Shown one piece after another: positions 26,427 through 35,514 of a stretch of 64,000 bases of DNA (position 1 is the stretch's first letter; each line of letters starts with the position of its first letter). A model generated the notes under the pieces. It was not told the DNA's origin, searched no databases, and worked only from the letters and a program-made list of their open reading frames with translations. The position numbers were made by a program, and so were the translations under genes. The DNA is from Lachnospiraceae bacterium (GTDB taxonomy: Bacteria > Bacillota > Clostridia > Lachnospirales > Lachnospiraceae): positions 1 through 64,000 of the forward strand of contig JAFUFL010000076.1 of assembly GCA_017469935.1 (NCBI GenBank), written 5' to 3'.

Positions 26427-28181
26427 TTACTTCTTCAGCTCCTGCAGGAAGTCGTCCGCCCCGAGCAGCGTGATCTTGCTCGCGTCCAGCGCTTTCTGCT
26501 TATCGTACATAACGCTGATCGCGTCGTTATACCCTGTCTCGGAGACGATCGAGCCTTCCCACTTATACGTGTATTCCGGCTTGTGCGCTTTCGTGTAGGC
26601 CGTCACCGCGGCGTCCATCGTGCCGTACAGGCCGCTCTGGTAAACCGTGAGTCCGTTTCCGGCGTAGACATACATTGCTTCCGTGAACAGATTGCCGGTC
26701 CCGCTCTTGCTGTACAAGAGGTTTCCTTTGTTGCGGTAGGAAAATGTGTCGCTGACCTTGGTCTCCTCCAGGATCCCGTCGTTATAGAAGACTATTTTGG
26801 CACCTTTGCAGGGGGCCGTCCCCAGCTCGAGGAGCTCGGGGAACCTGTCGTCGTTGACATAGATCAGCGCGAATTTATTGTAAGAATCCGGATCCGCCTC
26901 CGCGACTTCCGCCGCGAACGCATCCATGCGGCCCGTGAAGGCCTCCCTGTCTCTGCCTTCCTTGAGGAAATGTGCGATTCCCGAGAGCGACATGACCGCA
27001 ATGCCTGCGTTGCACTTTGCCGTCGCATCCCGGTCGAGCTGCACCGCCCCGTCGCTGTCAAATCTGTAGATCCTGGCCTCGAGTCCGTCCGAACGGCCGC
27101 TTCCTTCTTTTCCGATCCGGTAGCTGCAGATCGTGACGATCTCCTTCGCGCCGTCTCCGTCATAGTCGCCCAGGTCGACCGCTTTCACATCTTCGAATTC
27201 CATGTCCTTGCGAATGTTGCCGGCGGTCATTCCCGGCAGATGAAACAGCACATCTCCGTCTTTGACAAAGCTGAAGGTGACGTCCGCATACTGGTTCGTC
27301 CCCGCATCCGGCTTATAGGCGCAGAACTTTACCTTGCCCTGGCTCTCCGTCTCAACCTCGCAGTAAGGCCGGAGAAGAAGCCCGTTTTCCATCCAGAGAC
27401 GGTTTGCGCAGAATCTGTAGCTGTCGCCGTTTTTCTTGAGGATCGCCTCGTAGACGGGAATGTGCCAGCCGTCCAGGTCGCCGCCTTCTCTTTTGACTCT
27501 GTAGTGTATTCTGTAGAAATCTCCCTGCACCGCTCCGTCCGTCACTTCGAATCTGCAGATGTTGGTCTCCTCGTCGCCGTGGCACAGATAGTAGGCGTCG
27601 TAATCCTCCAGATAGACCCAGTCCGGCTGACGGCTGAGTTCCTCCATAGAGACGCCGGCCCTGTACTGGAGGTAGTCATTGACCTGGGTGGCGCCCAGCC
27701 GGAAGAGATTCGCGGCTTCTTCCGCGCCTGTCTCCTCCAGGTAAGCCTCCCTCTCCTCTTCCGCCGGCACTCTCAGCTCTAATCCGGCGCCCGCAAAAAA
27801 GACCTGGCTGGCGTCCAGATCCTGCGGCCTCTCATATATCGAGAGCAGGAAACCGTAGTTTCCGACCTCGTTAATAAACTTCTGCAGCTCCCCGCATTCT
27901 TCCTGTGACAGAGAACTCGCTTTGGGAGGATTTCCCTGATTTTCCGACGCCGATGAGATCTCGGATACCGTGACAGTCACCGTGTCGGCTTCCTCGGAAG
28001 AGGCCTCGCCTGTCTTCTGTGCCGCTTCCGCTGTCTCCGCTGTTTCTCCTTCGGGCATAGCAAAAGCACCGGTAACGTCCGTGACGCCCCCCGGAGCTTC
28101 CTCCTGCGCACACCCCGTCATTATCAGAACTATTACTAACATGCATGGGATAAGGACCCGCAGTCCTTTTCTATTACGCAT
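26427..28181 (-). CDS. Secreted lipoprotein of unknown function
   Basis: 584 aa with a lipoprotein signal: basic start MRNRKGLRVL, hydrophobic core, lipobox LIMTGC. A Thr/Ser/Glu-rich linker follows to about residue 85, then a long extracellular part without a domain I recognise. DLGDYDGDGAKEIV in the middle (about 340) is an Asp-rich, calcium-binding-like loop as found in FG-GAP/VCBS repeats. The second in-frame ATG (28181) is preferred because GGAGAGG lies 10 nt upstream. It follows the pseudouridine synthase by about 36 bp on the same strand and may share its transcript. Confidence 0.75.
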   Translation of the reverse strand: MRNRKGLRVLIPCMLVIVLIMTGCAQEEAPGGVTDVTGAFAMPEGETAETAEAAQKTGEASSEEADTVTVTVSEISSASENQGNPPKASSLSQEECGELQKFINEVGNYGFLLSIYERPQDLDASQVFFAGAGLELRVPAEEEREAYLEETGAEEAANLFRLGATQVNDYLQYRAGVSMEELSRQPDWVYLEDYDAYYLCHGDEETNICRFEVTDGAVQGDFYRIHYRVKREGGDLDGWHIPVYEAILKKNGDSYRFCANRLWMENGLLLRPYCEVETESQGKVKFCAYKPDAGTNQYADVTFSFVKDGDVLFHLPGMTAGNIRKDMEFEDVKAVDLGDYDGDGAKEIVTICSYRIGKEGSGRSDGLEARIYRFDSDGAVQLDRDATAKCNAGIAVMSLSGIAHFLKEGRDREAFTGRMDAFAAEVAEADPDSYNKFALIYVNDDRFPELLELGTAPCKGAKIVFYNDGILEETKVSDTFSYRNKGNLLYSKSGTGNLFTEAMYVYAGNGLTVYQSGLYGTMDAAVTAYTKAHKPEYTYKWEGSIVSETGYNDAISVMYDKQKALDASKITLLGADDFLQELKK

Positions 28182-28217
28182 ATGTCTGTATCCTCTCCAC
28201 ATTCCCCCCGGAACTGG

Positions 28218-28967
28218 TTATATGGACATTATAGCAGACTCTTCCTCCTCTGTCAGCCTGCGATATGCTCCCGGCTCCAAACTCTCATCGAGCGAGAGCG
28301 GTCCCATGGACAGTCTTTTCAGGTACAGGACCTCTCTGCCCACCGCCGCGAACATCCTCTTGATCTGGTGATATTTCCCCTCCCGGATCGTCACTCTCAC
28401 TTCGCCTGCCGCCTCGAGGATCTCCAGGCCGGCCGGCAGCGCCGTCAGCGTCTCGTCCACCCGGAGCCCTTCCGCGAACAGCTTCCGCTCCTTCTCCCCG
28501 ACCGGTCCGTCCAATCGGGCAAAATATACCTTGTCCACATGTCTTTTGGGCGACAGAAGGCGGTGCGCCAGATCGCCGTCATTGGTGATCAGGAGCAGCC
28601 CCTCCGTATCCTTGTCAAGCCTTCCCACGGGAAAGAGGCCTTTTCGCTGCCTCTCATCGATCAGGTCCAGTACGGTGCGCTGCGCGGGATCCTCCGTCGC
28701 GCTGATCACGCCGGCCGGCTTATTCATGAGGTAGTAGACATACTGCTCATAGGCGATCCTGACGCCGTCCAGGCAGATCTCGTCTGTCTCCTCCGCAGGC
28801 ACAGCGCCTCCGGTTTCCTTCTTCTTAATGCTTTCCGGCACTCTCACGTGCAGGGCAGGGTCCGCCGCTTTTTCTCCGTTAACAGTGACGCGCCCGGCGC
28901 GGATCGCTTTTTTGATCTCGCTCCGGGTGCCTGCTCCCATCTGTGCCAGGTATTTGTCCAGTCTCAA
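28218..28967 (-). CDS. RsuA/RluB-family pseudouridine synthase
   Basis: 249 aa. An N-terminal S4 RNA-binding domain (MRLDKYLAQMGAGTRSEIKKA...GRVTVNG) is followed by the catalytic domain with GRLDKDTEGLLL, whose Asp is the nucleophile, and by EGKYHQIKRMF. These enzymes isomerise a uridine in 16S or 23S rRNA. Length and motifs fit the 16S RsuA or RluB/RluE groups; the exact target cannot be read. An insertion between the S4 and catalytic domains (about 50-65) is longer than usual. Lies 81 bp downstream of the response regulator. Confidence 0.9.
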   Translation of the reverse strand: MRLDKYLAQMGAGTRSEIKKAIRAGRVTVNGEKAADPALHVRVPESIKKKETGGAVPAEETDEICLDGVRIAYEQYVYYLMNKPAGVISATEDPAQRTVLDLIDERQRKGLFPVGRLDKDTEGLLLITNDGDLAHRLLSPKRHVDKVYFARLDGPVGEKERKLFAEGLRVDETLTALPAGLEILEAAGEVRVTIREGKYHQIKRMFAAVGREVLYLKRLSMGPLSLDESLEPGAYRRLTEEEESAIMSI

Positions 28968-29048
28968 TATGCCCTCCTTCCGGGAGCAATCCGTAAATCC
29001 AAAGCCCGGCGCCCGAAATTCCTTCCGGGAAGCCGCCGCGCCGTGCGG

Positions 29049-29738
29049 TCAGATCTTAAACCGATAGCCTACTCCCCAGATCGTCTCAATGTACTGGGGC
29101 TTGGAAGTGTTCACCTCGATCTTCTCGCGGATCTTCTTGATGTGAACCGTCACCGTGGCGATGTCGCCGACGCTCTCCATATTCCATATTTTGGCAAAGA
29201 GTTCTTCCTTGCTGAATACGTGGTTGGGATTTTCCGCAAGGAACGTAAGGAGATCGAACTCCTTGGTGGTGAAATTCTTCTCCTCGCCGCCAATCCACAC
29301 TCTTCTCGCCGTCTTGTCGATCTTGAGGCCGCGGATCTCGATGATGTCATTGGCCTTCTGGCCGGCGCCGACCAGCCTCTCATAGCGGGCCATATGCGCC
29401 TTTACGCGCGCCACCAGCTCGCTGGGGCTGAAAGGCTTTGTGATATAGTCGTCCGCTCCCAGGCCCAGGCCGCGGATCTTGTCGATGTCGTCCTTCTTCG
29501 CGGACACCATGAGGATGGGCACATTCTTCTCCTCGCGGATCTTCTTGCAGACCTCGAAGCCGTCCATGCCGGGCAGCATCAGATCCAGGATGACCAGGTC
29601 AAAATCCTCCTTGAGCGCGGTCTGCAGACCCTTGTCTCCCCTTGTCTCTATTTCGACGTCGAAGCCGCTCAGCTCCAGATAGTCCTTTTCCAGATCGGCA
29701 ATGGCCACTTCGTCTTCTATGATCAGGATCTTACTCAT
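29049..29738 (-). CDS. OmpR/PhoB-type response regulator
   Basis: 229 aa. Receiver domain with EDE pocket, phospho-acceptor Asp in LVILDLMLPGMDG and Lys in TKPF, then a winged-helix domain ending GVGYRF. It lies 62 bp downstream of the sensor kinase gene on the same strand, so the pair is a complete two-component system with the kinase first, the less common order. A GC-rich hairpin (ggcgcagc / gctgcgcc) lies in the gap. No signal or target genes can be inferred. Confidence 0.95.
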   Translation of the reverse strand: MSKILIIEDEVAIADLEKDYLELSGFDVEIETRGDKGLQTALKEDFDLVILDLMLPGMDGFEVCKKIREEKNVPILMVSAKKDDIDKIRGLGLGADDYITKPFSPSELVARVKAHMARYERLVGAGQKANDIIEIRGLKIDKTARRVWIGGEEKNFTTKEFDLLTFLAENPNHVFSKEELFAKIWNMESVGDIATVTVHIKKIREKIEVNTSKPQYIETIWGVGYRFKI

Positions 29739-29800
29739 TCTTTATTACCTCCATAATTCAGGGTTCACGGCGCAGCCGCTGCGCCGGCCTCCGATAACAG

Positions 29801-31306
29801 TCAGCTTTCTCCCTCCACGTAATCGTCCATGTCGGAAGTCTCATGGAATTTGCGGATCACGAAATGCACGCAGGTTCCTTCCCCTTCCCGGCTCGTGGCC
29901 CAGACATAGCCGCCGTGGTCCTCTATTACCTTTCTCACAATGGACAGGCCGATTCCGCTGCCGCCCTGGGCGCTGTTTCGAGACTCATCCGTCCTGTAAA
30001 ACCTGTCGAAAATATTCGGCAGGTCCTTCGCGGCGATTCCCTTGCCGTTATCCTCGATCTCGACCCTCACGGAATCCTGTTCGTCGAGTATCCGGATATC
30101 GATTCGGCCCTCTTCTTTGTCCATATATTTTACACTATTCCCGACGATATTGTTGATCACTTTTTTGAGCTGCTCGGGATCCGCGACGATCATCGTGTCC
30201 GGCGATACCATGTTGGAATAGTTGAGCGTGATCCCGCGGGATTCCATGTCCATTCCTATTTCTTCCACACAGTCGCCAAAATAGTCCGCGACGTTGATCT
30301 TATGGAAATTATAGGGGATCTTGTCGTTGTCGATCTGGGAATACAGCGTCAGCTCGTTGATCAGCGTATTCATGTCGTTGGCTTTGTTGTAGATCGTGCG
30401 GATGTATCTCTCCCGCTTCTCCGGCGTGTTGGCCACGCCGTCCATAAGCCCTTCCACATACCCCTTGATGGAGGTGATCGGCGTCTTGAGGTCGTGAGAG
30501 ATGTTGGTGATCAGCTCCCGCTGCTGGCGCTCCCTCTCCAGTTTCTCTTCGGCGGACTCCTTGAGCCGCAGTCTCATCTCCTCATAGTTCTTGTAGAGGT
30601 TTCCGATTTCCCCCTGCTCGGAGGTCTGCAGGCGATAGTCCAGGTTGCCGTCGCGAATGTTGTTCATCGCTATATTGAGCTTGTTAATGGGGTCAAAGAA
30701 ATTCCCCTCCAGCCATCTGGTCAGCAGGATCGCCGTAAACAGCAGGATCACCACCATGGAGGTGAACATTCCGCCCAGGAACTTTCTCGAGACCAGCGAT
30801 ACCGCCCTCGTTATGATGAAAATACTGCCTTCCGATCCGTCTTCAAAAGTAAAATCGAGCTGTTTGACCATCTTGGCCATGCTGTCGATGTAGTAGCCCG
30901 TCCCCTCGTTCTGGTGCGCGTGGCTGTAGGCGGGCAGTACCTGGAAGTCACTCGCCGCCGCCTCCTCGTTGCCCGTATAATAGAGGTCCTTCCCCTTCCT
31001 GACAATGATATAGGAATTGCTCACGCTCACGCGCTCGGAGAGGGACTGCAGATATCCCGGGTCCTCGACGATCGCAGGGTTTGACTCTATTTCGGACTGA
31101 ATCTGGTCATAAGTCCGGTCCAAAAGAGCGCTGTACTGCCGGTAGTCATCCGTCAGGGACGCGTAATCCAGATATTCGTACGCGCTGTCGCCGCTGCCCT
31201 CGCGCGCCATGACATTTCCGATCACAATAAAGGAGATCATGAACAGAAGCGTAGGCAACACCAGCACCATAGTAAACGCTATGATTAGTCTCTGCCTGAA
31301 AGTCAT
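29801..31306 (-). CDS. Membrane sensor histidine kinase
   Basis: 501 aa. Transmembrane segment at about 8-30, extracytoplasmic sensor region (about 31-180), second membrane segment (about 185-205), HAMP domain, DHp domain with the phospho-His in NISHDLKTPITS, and a HATPase domain with the N box (NIVGNSVKYMD), G1 (DNGKGI) and G2 (GGSGIGLSI) motifs. All catalytic parts are intact, unlike the kinase at 14338-15148. Partner of the regulator at 29049-29738. Start ATG at 31306. Confidence 0.95.
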   Translation of the reverse strand: MTFRQRLIIAFTMVLVLPTLLFMISFIVIGNVMAREGSGDSAYEYLDYASLTDDYRQYSALLDRTYDQIQSEIESNPAIVEDPGYLQSLSERVSVSNSYIIVRKGKDLYYTGNEEAAASDFQVLPAYSHAHQNEGTGYYIDSMAKMVKQLDFTFEDGSEGSIFIITRAVSLVSRKFLGGMFTSMVVILLFTAILLTRWLEGNFFDPINKLNIAMNNIRDGNLDYRLQTSEQGEIGNLYKNYEEMRLRLKESAEEKLERERQQRELITNISHDLKTPITSIKGYVEGLMDGVANTPEKRERYIRTIYNKANDMNTLINELTLYSQIDNDKIPYNFHKINVADYFGDCVEEIGMDMESRGITLNYSNMVSPDTMIVADPEQLKKVINNIVGNSVKYMDKEEGRIDIRILDEQDSVRVEIEDNGKGIAAKDLPNIFDRFYRTDESRNSAQGGSGIGLSIVRKVIEDHGGYVWATSREGEGTCVHFVIRKFHETSDMDDYVEGES

Positions 31307-31394
31307 ATTAATCCTCTCTGCCTGTCGATAAGTGTATATAGAACACCAAATTATATTATCTCACACTCTCCCCGAAAACGCCACGCCGAACATC

Positions 31395-31424
31395 TTGCAA
31401 ATAGCCCCGCACTGATGCCATAAT
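31395..31424 (+). promoter_or_regulatory. Possible luxS promoter
   Basis: TTGCAA (31395-31400), 18-bp spacer, CATAAT (31419-31424). Moderate match, about 85 bp before luxS. Confidence 0.35.
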
Positions 31425-31510
31425 GACATGAGCGGCACAGGCACACATAACAAATCCGTGTGCGCCATTGATTACAGAGGGGATTCGTCCCCCGTTAAGC
31501 GGAGGTCCTT

Positions 31511-31990
31511 ATGCATAAAATTACAAGCTTTACGATCAACCATCTCGATTTGGAGCCCGGCGTCTATGTCTCCAGAAAGGATCGTTACGGCGACGCCGTG
31601 ATCACGACCTTTGACCTGCGCATGACCGCTCCGAACAGGGAGCCCGTCATGAACACTGCCGAAATGCACACCATCGAGCATCTCGGTGCCACCTTCCTGC
31701 GCAATCACCCCGTGTTTGCGGACAAGACGGTCTATTTTGGCCCCATGGGATGCCGGACCGGCTTCTATATGCTGCTCGCGGGCGACTACTCCTCCGAAGA
31801 GATCGCACCTCTGGTCGAGGAGATGTTTGTCTTTATCCGTGATTTCAGAGGAGAGATCCCCGGCGCCGCTCCCAGGGACTGCGGCAACTGGCTCGACCAG
31901 AATCTCGGGATGGCAAACTGGCTTGCTGACCGCTACCTCAGAAACACTCTGGTCGGCATCGATAAGGCCCACCTTGTCTATCCGGATTAA
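31511..31990 (+). CDS. luxS: S-ribosylhomocysteine lyase
   Basis: 159-aa LuxS, which cleaves S-ribosylhomocysteine to homocysteine and the precursor of autoinducer-2. The metal-binding motif HTIEH, the conserved Cys in GPMGCRTGFY and the C-terminal ECGN-equivalent (RDCGNW) are visible. ATG follows GGAGGTCCTT. It converges with the MTA/SAH nucleosidase gene that supplies its substrate. Together with metH they close the activated methyl cycle. Confidence 0.96.
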   Translation: MHKITSFTINHLDLEPGVYVSRKDRYGDAVITTFDLRMTAPNREPVMNTAEMHTIEHLGATFLRNHPVFADKTVYFGPMGCRTGFYMLLAGDYSSEEIAPLVEEMFVFIRDFRGEIPGAAPRDCGNWLDQNLGMANWLADRYLRNTLVGIDKAHLVYPD

Positions 31991-32021
31991 AGGCTCGCAT
32001 AACAGCTTTCCGAAAAGCCGA

Positions 32022-32075
32022 AAGAGGTGACTCCTTCCGCATGCCGACGCGTGTAAAAGGATGTCACCTCTTCTG
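32022..32075. terminator. Hairpin between luxS and the nucleosidase gene
   Basis: Arms aagaggtgac / gtcacctctt with a 34-nt loop. It sits between convergent genes and is a probable terminator, though T runs are short. Confidence 0.5.
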
Positions 32076-32130
32076 ATTTCCACTCGCTGATCCCCGCTCG
32101 CTGTTTTCCGCTCGGAGCTGCCGCACTTCT

Positions 32131-32829
32131 TCAGCGCAGCGACCTCACCATGTGCTCCACGATCGCGGCGCAGTGCTTCGCCGCCTCGGCCTCGAAGATT
32201 TCGTAAGCCAATTTCACGCTCTCATCCGCTTTGTCGGAGATCGCGCGCACGATCACGTACGGAACTCCGTTAATGTACGCCGCATGGGCGATCGCCGCCC
32301 CTTCCATCTCCGTGCAGAGCGCGCCGGACATCTCCTTGATCCATACCTTCTTCGCCTTATCACATACAAACTGGTCCCCGCTGGCAACGCGTCCCTCGAA
32401 GACGCCGATCTCCGGCGCCGCCTCCCTGCAGGCCTTCACGGCCGCTTCGCGAAGCTGCGCATCTGCCGGAAATGTGAGCACATCCATCTGCGGTACCTGA
32501 CCCGCCGCATATCCGAGGCCCGTCACATCCATATCGTGATACATGGCATCGATGGAGACCACGACGTCTCCTATATTGATCTCCTCCTCCAGGGAACCTG
32601 CGATTCCCGTATTGATCACATGGGTGACGCCGAACAGATCGCACAGGATCTGTACGCACAGGCCCGCGTTGATTTTCCCTATGCCGCAGCGGACGACGAC
32701 CGCCTCCGCCTCGCCGATCCGTCCGTCATAAAAATGCATCCCCGCTTTCACGACTTCTTTCGCCCCGGTCATGGACTCCCTCAGTCTTGCCACCTCAACG
32801 TCCATCGCTCCGATAATTCCGATCTTCAC
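32131..32829 (-). CDS. mtnN: 5'-methylthioadenosine / S-adenosylhomocysteine nucleosidase
   Basis: 232 aa, PNP/UDP phosphorylase-fold nucleosidase that removes adenine from methylthioadenosine and S-adenosylhomocysteine. Recognisable are the N-terminal GIIGAMDVEV, INTGIAGSL, the substrate-binding CTEMEGAAIAH and the catalytic Asp in VRAISDKADES. Its product S-ribosylhomocysteine is the LuxS substrate. It is the last gene of a minus-strand operon behind two large membrane-protein genes, 3 bp after the YfhO stop. That linkage is probably transcriptional rather than functional. Confidence 0.95.
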   Translation of the reverse strand: MKIGIIGAMDVEVARLRESMTGAKEVVKAGMHFYDGRIGEAEAVVVRCGIGKINAGLCVQILCDLFGVTHVINTGIAGSLEEEINIGDVVVSIDAMYHDMDVTGLGYAAGQVPQMDVLTFPADAQLREAAVKACREAAPEIGVFEGRVASGDQFVCDKAKKVWIKEMSGALCTEMEGAAIAHAAYINGVPYVIVRAISDKADESVKLAYEIFEAEAAKHCAAIVEHMVRSLR

Positions 32830-32832
32830 CAG

Positions 32833-35514
32833 TTATTTCCTCTCTTTCTGCTGCTTTCTCCCGAACAGCACCAGGATCCCCAGACCTGCCAGTGAGATCA
32901 GGATCCCCGCCGTAAATCCGGGCACTCTGTACTGCATTGTAATGTAATTTTCGCCCGGTTCAAGGGGCACTTGCATGAGACTCCCCGCAAAAGGAGTAAT
33001 TTCCGCCTTCCGCCCGTTTATGCGGGCCGTCCATCCCTCCGACGCCGGCACGCTGAGTAAAAGACTGCTTCCCTGCGGCGCTTCCACCCTGCAGGAGATC
33101 CTGCCGCCGCTGATCTTGAGATCCCTGACGCTCCCGGCCCGTTCCCGGATCGTCTCACTGACCAGGGCGAGTCTTTCCGGATCCAGGGCATAGAACTGCT
33201 CTTGGGAAAGCTCCGGTTCTCCGCTGGTCTCAAGCGTGACCACGGCTGTCTTTCCGCCTTCGGGCACCGGTATGTAAAAGACAGACGGCGAAAGCCATCC
33301 CCCGTATCCGAAGCTCCATCCTTCCGTCACGGTGAGCTTTCCCTGCTCTCCGGCGTCTTTCCACCACTGCGAATCGTCATAGGAGATCTCTTTTCCCGAC
33401 GGAAGATTCCCGTACAGACAATATTTTGCCCCTGCCGCATCCGGAACCGCAAGCTTCCACTCTGTGGTTCCTCTGTCATAGGTCTTCTCTGCCCGGACGG
33501 GGATCCACAGCCCGGCTTTGCGCCCGGCGATCCTGCTGCAGAGATATTCGGTATAGGCAAAGGGATCCGCGGGATCGGGCTCCGGGAAGGACTGCCCGCC
33601 GTCGATGAGCATCGCGGCCGGAAAGGCGAAAGGATTTCTGTATACAGCCTTTCCGTTGCGGGTCCCGAGTTCCGGCACCTCCTCCAATCCGGGGATCTCA
33701 TACGGCGAGAGCACGTAGCGCACTCCCAGAAGTGAATCTGCCGGCAGAAAAGAGGTGTTCACGATATTAAAGCTCTCATATTCCATGCGGTAGCCGAGGC
33801 GGTCGAGCAGCTCCAGCTGAATATTCTCCGGGCAGGATGTGTAGCCGCTGATCGAGGCATACCCGTAGGCCATCGCGTCCAGATAGGCGCCCGTAAGGCC
33901 GTCCACATTGGTGATTCTTGTCGCCGTCTGTGAGATCCGGTAAAATCCGTCTCCGTCCGCGCTTTGCAGCGCCTCGATCTGCGCCTGCGCCTCCCGGCTG
34001 TAAGAGGCGTATTCCTCCGCGGTATCCGTGTGATAGATCTTCAGGATGGCCCGGGTCTGAAGGAACATTTCAAGGAGCCCTGAGAGCACAAGAACAATGG
34101 CCATGGCTCTTCGGTTTTTCCTTATCGCCTTCGGTTTGTCGAAGATCCCCAGACAATCGTCCGGCGCGTAGAGGTACCCCAGTGCGCCTGTCATTACCAG
34201 GATCATCGCGAGCGCGATCCACGTGCTGCCGCTTCCGCCGGCCGGCCACACATTTTGTGAGATGATCGTCAGGATCAGGCACACGACGCCCGCCCCCGGG
34301 ATGACCGCCCAGCGCCTTCCGCTTCGAAATCCGCCTTTTTCGGGCAGCGATCCCGCGTAGTAAGCCGCCAGGTACAGCAAAACAAAACTTCCCTGGTATC
34401 CGAACCTGTACCAGTAGCTCGTGCTGCGCATAAACAGGGAAAAAATATAGAACAGCGGCTTCCAGAAACACGCCAGCCAGACTGTGACCAACGGTACCAG
34501 CACCGCAAACTTTTCCCTTCTCCCGATCCTGCCGGACAGGAAGAAGGCCGCCGTTCCCAAGGCTGCCGGCGTCCCGCAGAAAAAGGAAGCTTTTGAGGCG
34601 TCGCTCATCTCTCCGATCCGATAACTTCGGATAACGGAAAAGGGATTTCCTCTCAGCCCCGTCGAGGGCACATACTCCAACGGATTCCAGTTTCCGGCCT
34701 TTCCCTGCCGGAGGGCCAGCACGCTCGGGAGAAACAAAACGGCCGCGAGCATAAGTCCCAGCCCCATTCCCAGAAGATATCTGCCCGTTTTCCGCAAGGG
34801 CTCGCGCCGTCCTCCGCCTCTGAGCATCTCATAGAGAAACCATGCCGCGCTGAACAGATAATTGAGCCCGCCGGTGTACCAGTTCACAAGAACGCTGACG
34901 GCGGCCGGCACGGCCAGATGCGCCGGGCTGAACCTGCGCGCGTACACGGCCCTGTGAACCCCCAGCACAATAAAAGGAAGCAATATGACGCCGTCCAGCC
35001 ACATCACATTGCTTTCCTGTGCCAACGTATATTGCATGAGGCCGTAGCCGACGGAGAGAAGGAGCGTAAAATCCCTGCGGACCTTCTCCCGAAACCTGCC
35101 GTTTACGAAGCAGGCGAAAGAAGCGGACGCCGCGCTGACCTTTGCCCCGATCAGGACTTCCAGGAACAAATTCATCTGTTCCTTGGGAAAGAGGAGCACA
35201 AGGAGATTAAAAGGTGATGCCAGATAATAGGCCCAGATCGCGACGGCGCTCCCTCCCAGTGTATTCGAGAACGTGTAGGCGGCACTGTTTTGGCCCGTCA
35301 GGACATCTCTGCAGTAGGCAAACAGATCCAGATACTGGAGCTTGGCATCCGTCACGGCAGGCGTGTTGACCCCGAAGGGGACAAAGTCCCCCATAAACAG
35401 GGCCAGCCAGTATAGCCCGGCCGTCACAGCGGCTGCAAGAAGCGGATCACTGAATTTCCGGGTGGAGCTTTTGCTGCTCCTGCTGTTTTTCGGCATCCAA
35501 CAACGTGTTTCCAA
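32833..35514 (-). CDS. YfhO-family membrane protein (second copy)
   Basis: 893 aa, about 12-13 membrane segments with a large extracytoplasmic part (about 500-850) and a final membrane helix near 865-885. It shares with the YfhO protein at 8738-12001 the N-terminal outer-loop region and the C-terminal VPASEGWTARINGRKAE, but lacks the low-complexity linker and tail. Probably a GT-C-type enzyme adding sugars to teichoic acid or another surface polymer (family knowledge, substrate unknown). The start is uncertain. A TTG at 35514 has AGGAG nearby, while the ATG at 35496 has no clear site. Either way it overlaps the preceding gene by 50-68 bp, suggesting coupled translation. Confidence 0.82.
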   Translation of the reverse strand: METRCWMPKNSRSSKSSTRKFSDPLLAAAVTAGLYWLALFMGDFVPFGVNTPAVTDAKLQYLDLFAYCRDVLTGQNSAAYTFSNTLGGSAVAIWAYYLASPFNLLVLLFPKEQMNLFLEVLIGAKVSAASASFACFVNGRFREKVRRDFTLLLSVGYGLMQYTLAQESNVMWLDGVILLPFIVLGVHRAVYARRFSPAHLAVPAAVSVLVNWYTGGLNYLFSAAWFLYEMLRGGGRREPLRKTGRYLLGMGLGLMLAAVLFLPSVLALRQGKAGNWNPLEYVPSTGLRGNPFSVIRSYRIGEMSDASKASFFCGTPAALGTAAFFLSGRIGRREKFAVLVPLVTVWLACFWKPLFYIFSLFMRSTSYWYRFGYQGSFVLLYLAAYYAGSLPEKGGFRSGRRWAVIPGAGVVCLILTIISQNVWPAGGSGSTWIALAMILVMTGALGYLYAPDDCLGIFDKPKAIRKNRRAMAIVLVLSGLLEMFLQTRAILKIYHTDTAEEYASYSREAQAQIEALQSADGDGFYRISQTATRITNVDGLTGAYLDAMAYGYASISGYTSCPENIQLELLDRLGYRMEYESFNIVNTSFLPADSLLGVRYVLSPYEIPGLEEVPELGTRNGKAVYRNPFAFPAAMLIDGGQSFPEPDPADPFAYTEYLCSRIAGRKAGLWIPVRAEKTYDRGTTEWKLAVPDAAGAKYCLYGNLPSGKEISYDDSQWWKDAGEQGKLTVTEGWSFGYGGWLSPSVFYIPVPEGGKTAVVTLETSGEPELSQEQFYALDPERLALVSETIRERAGSVRDLKISGGRISCRVEAPQGSSLLLSVPASEGWTARINGRKAEITPFAGSLMQVPLEPGENYITMQYRVPGFTAGILISLAGLGILVLFGRKQQKERK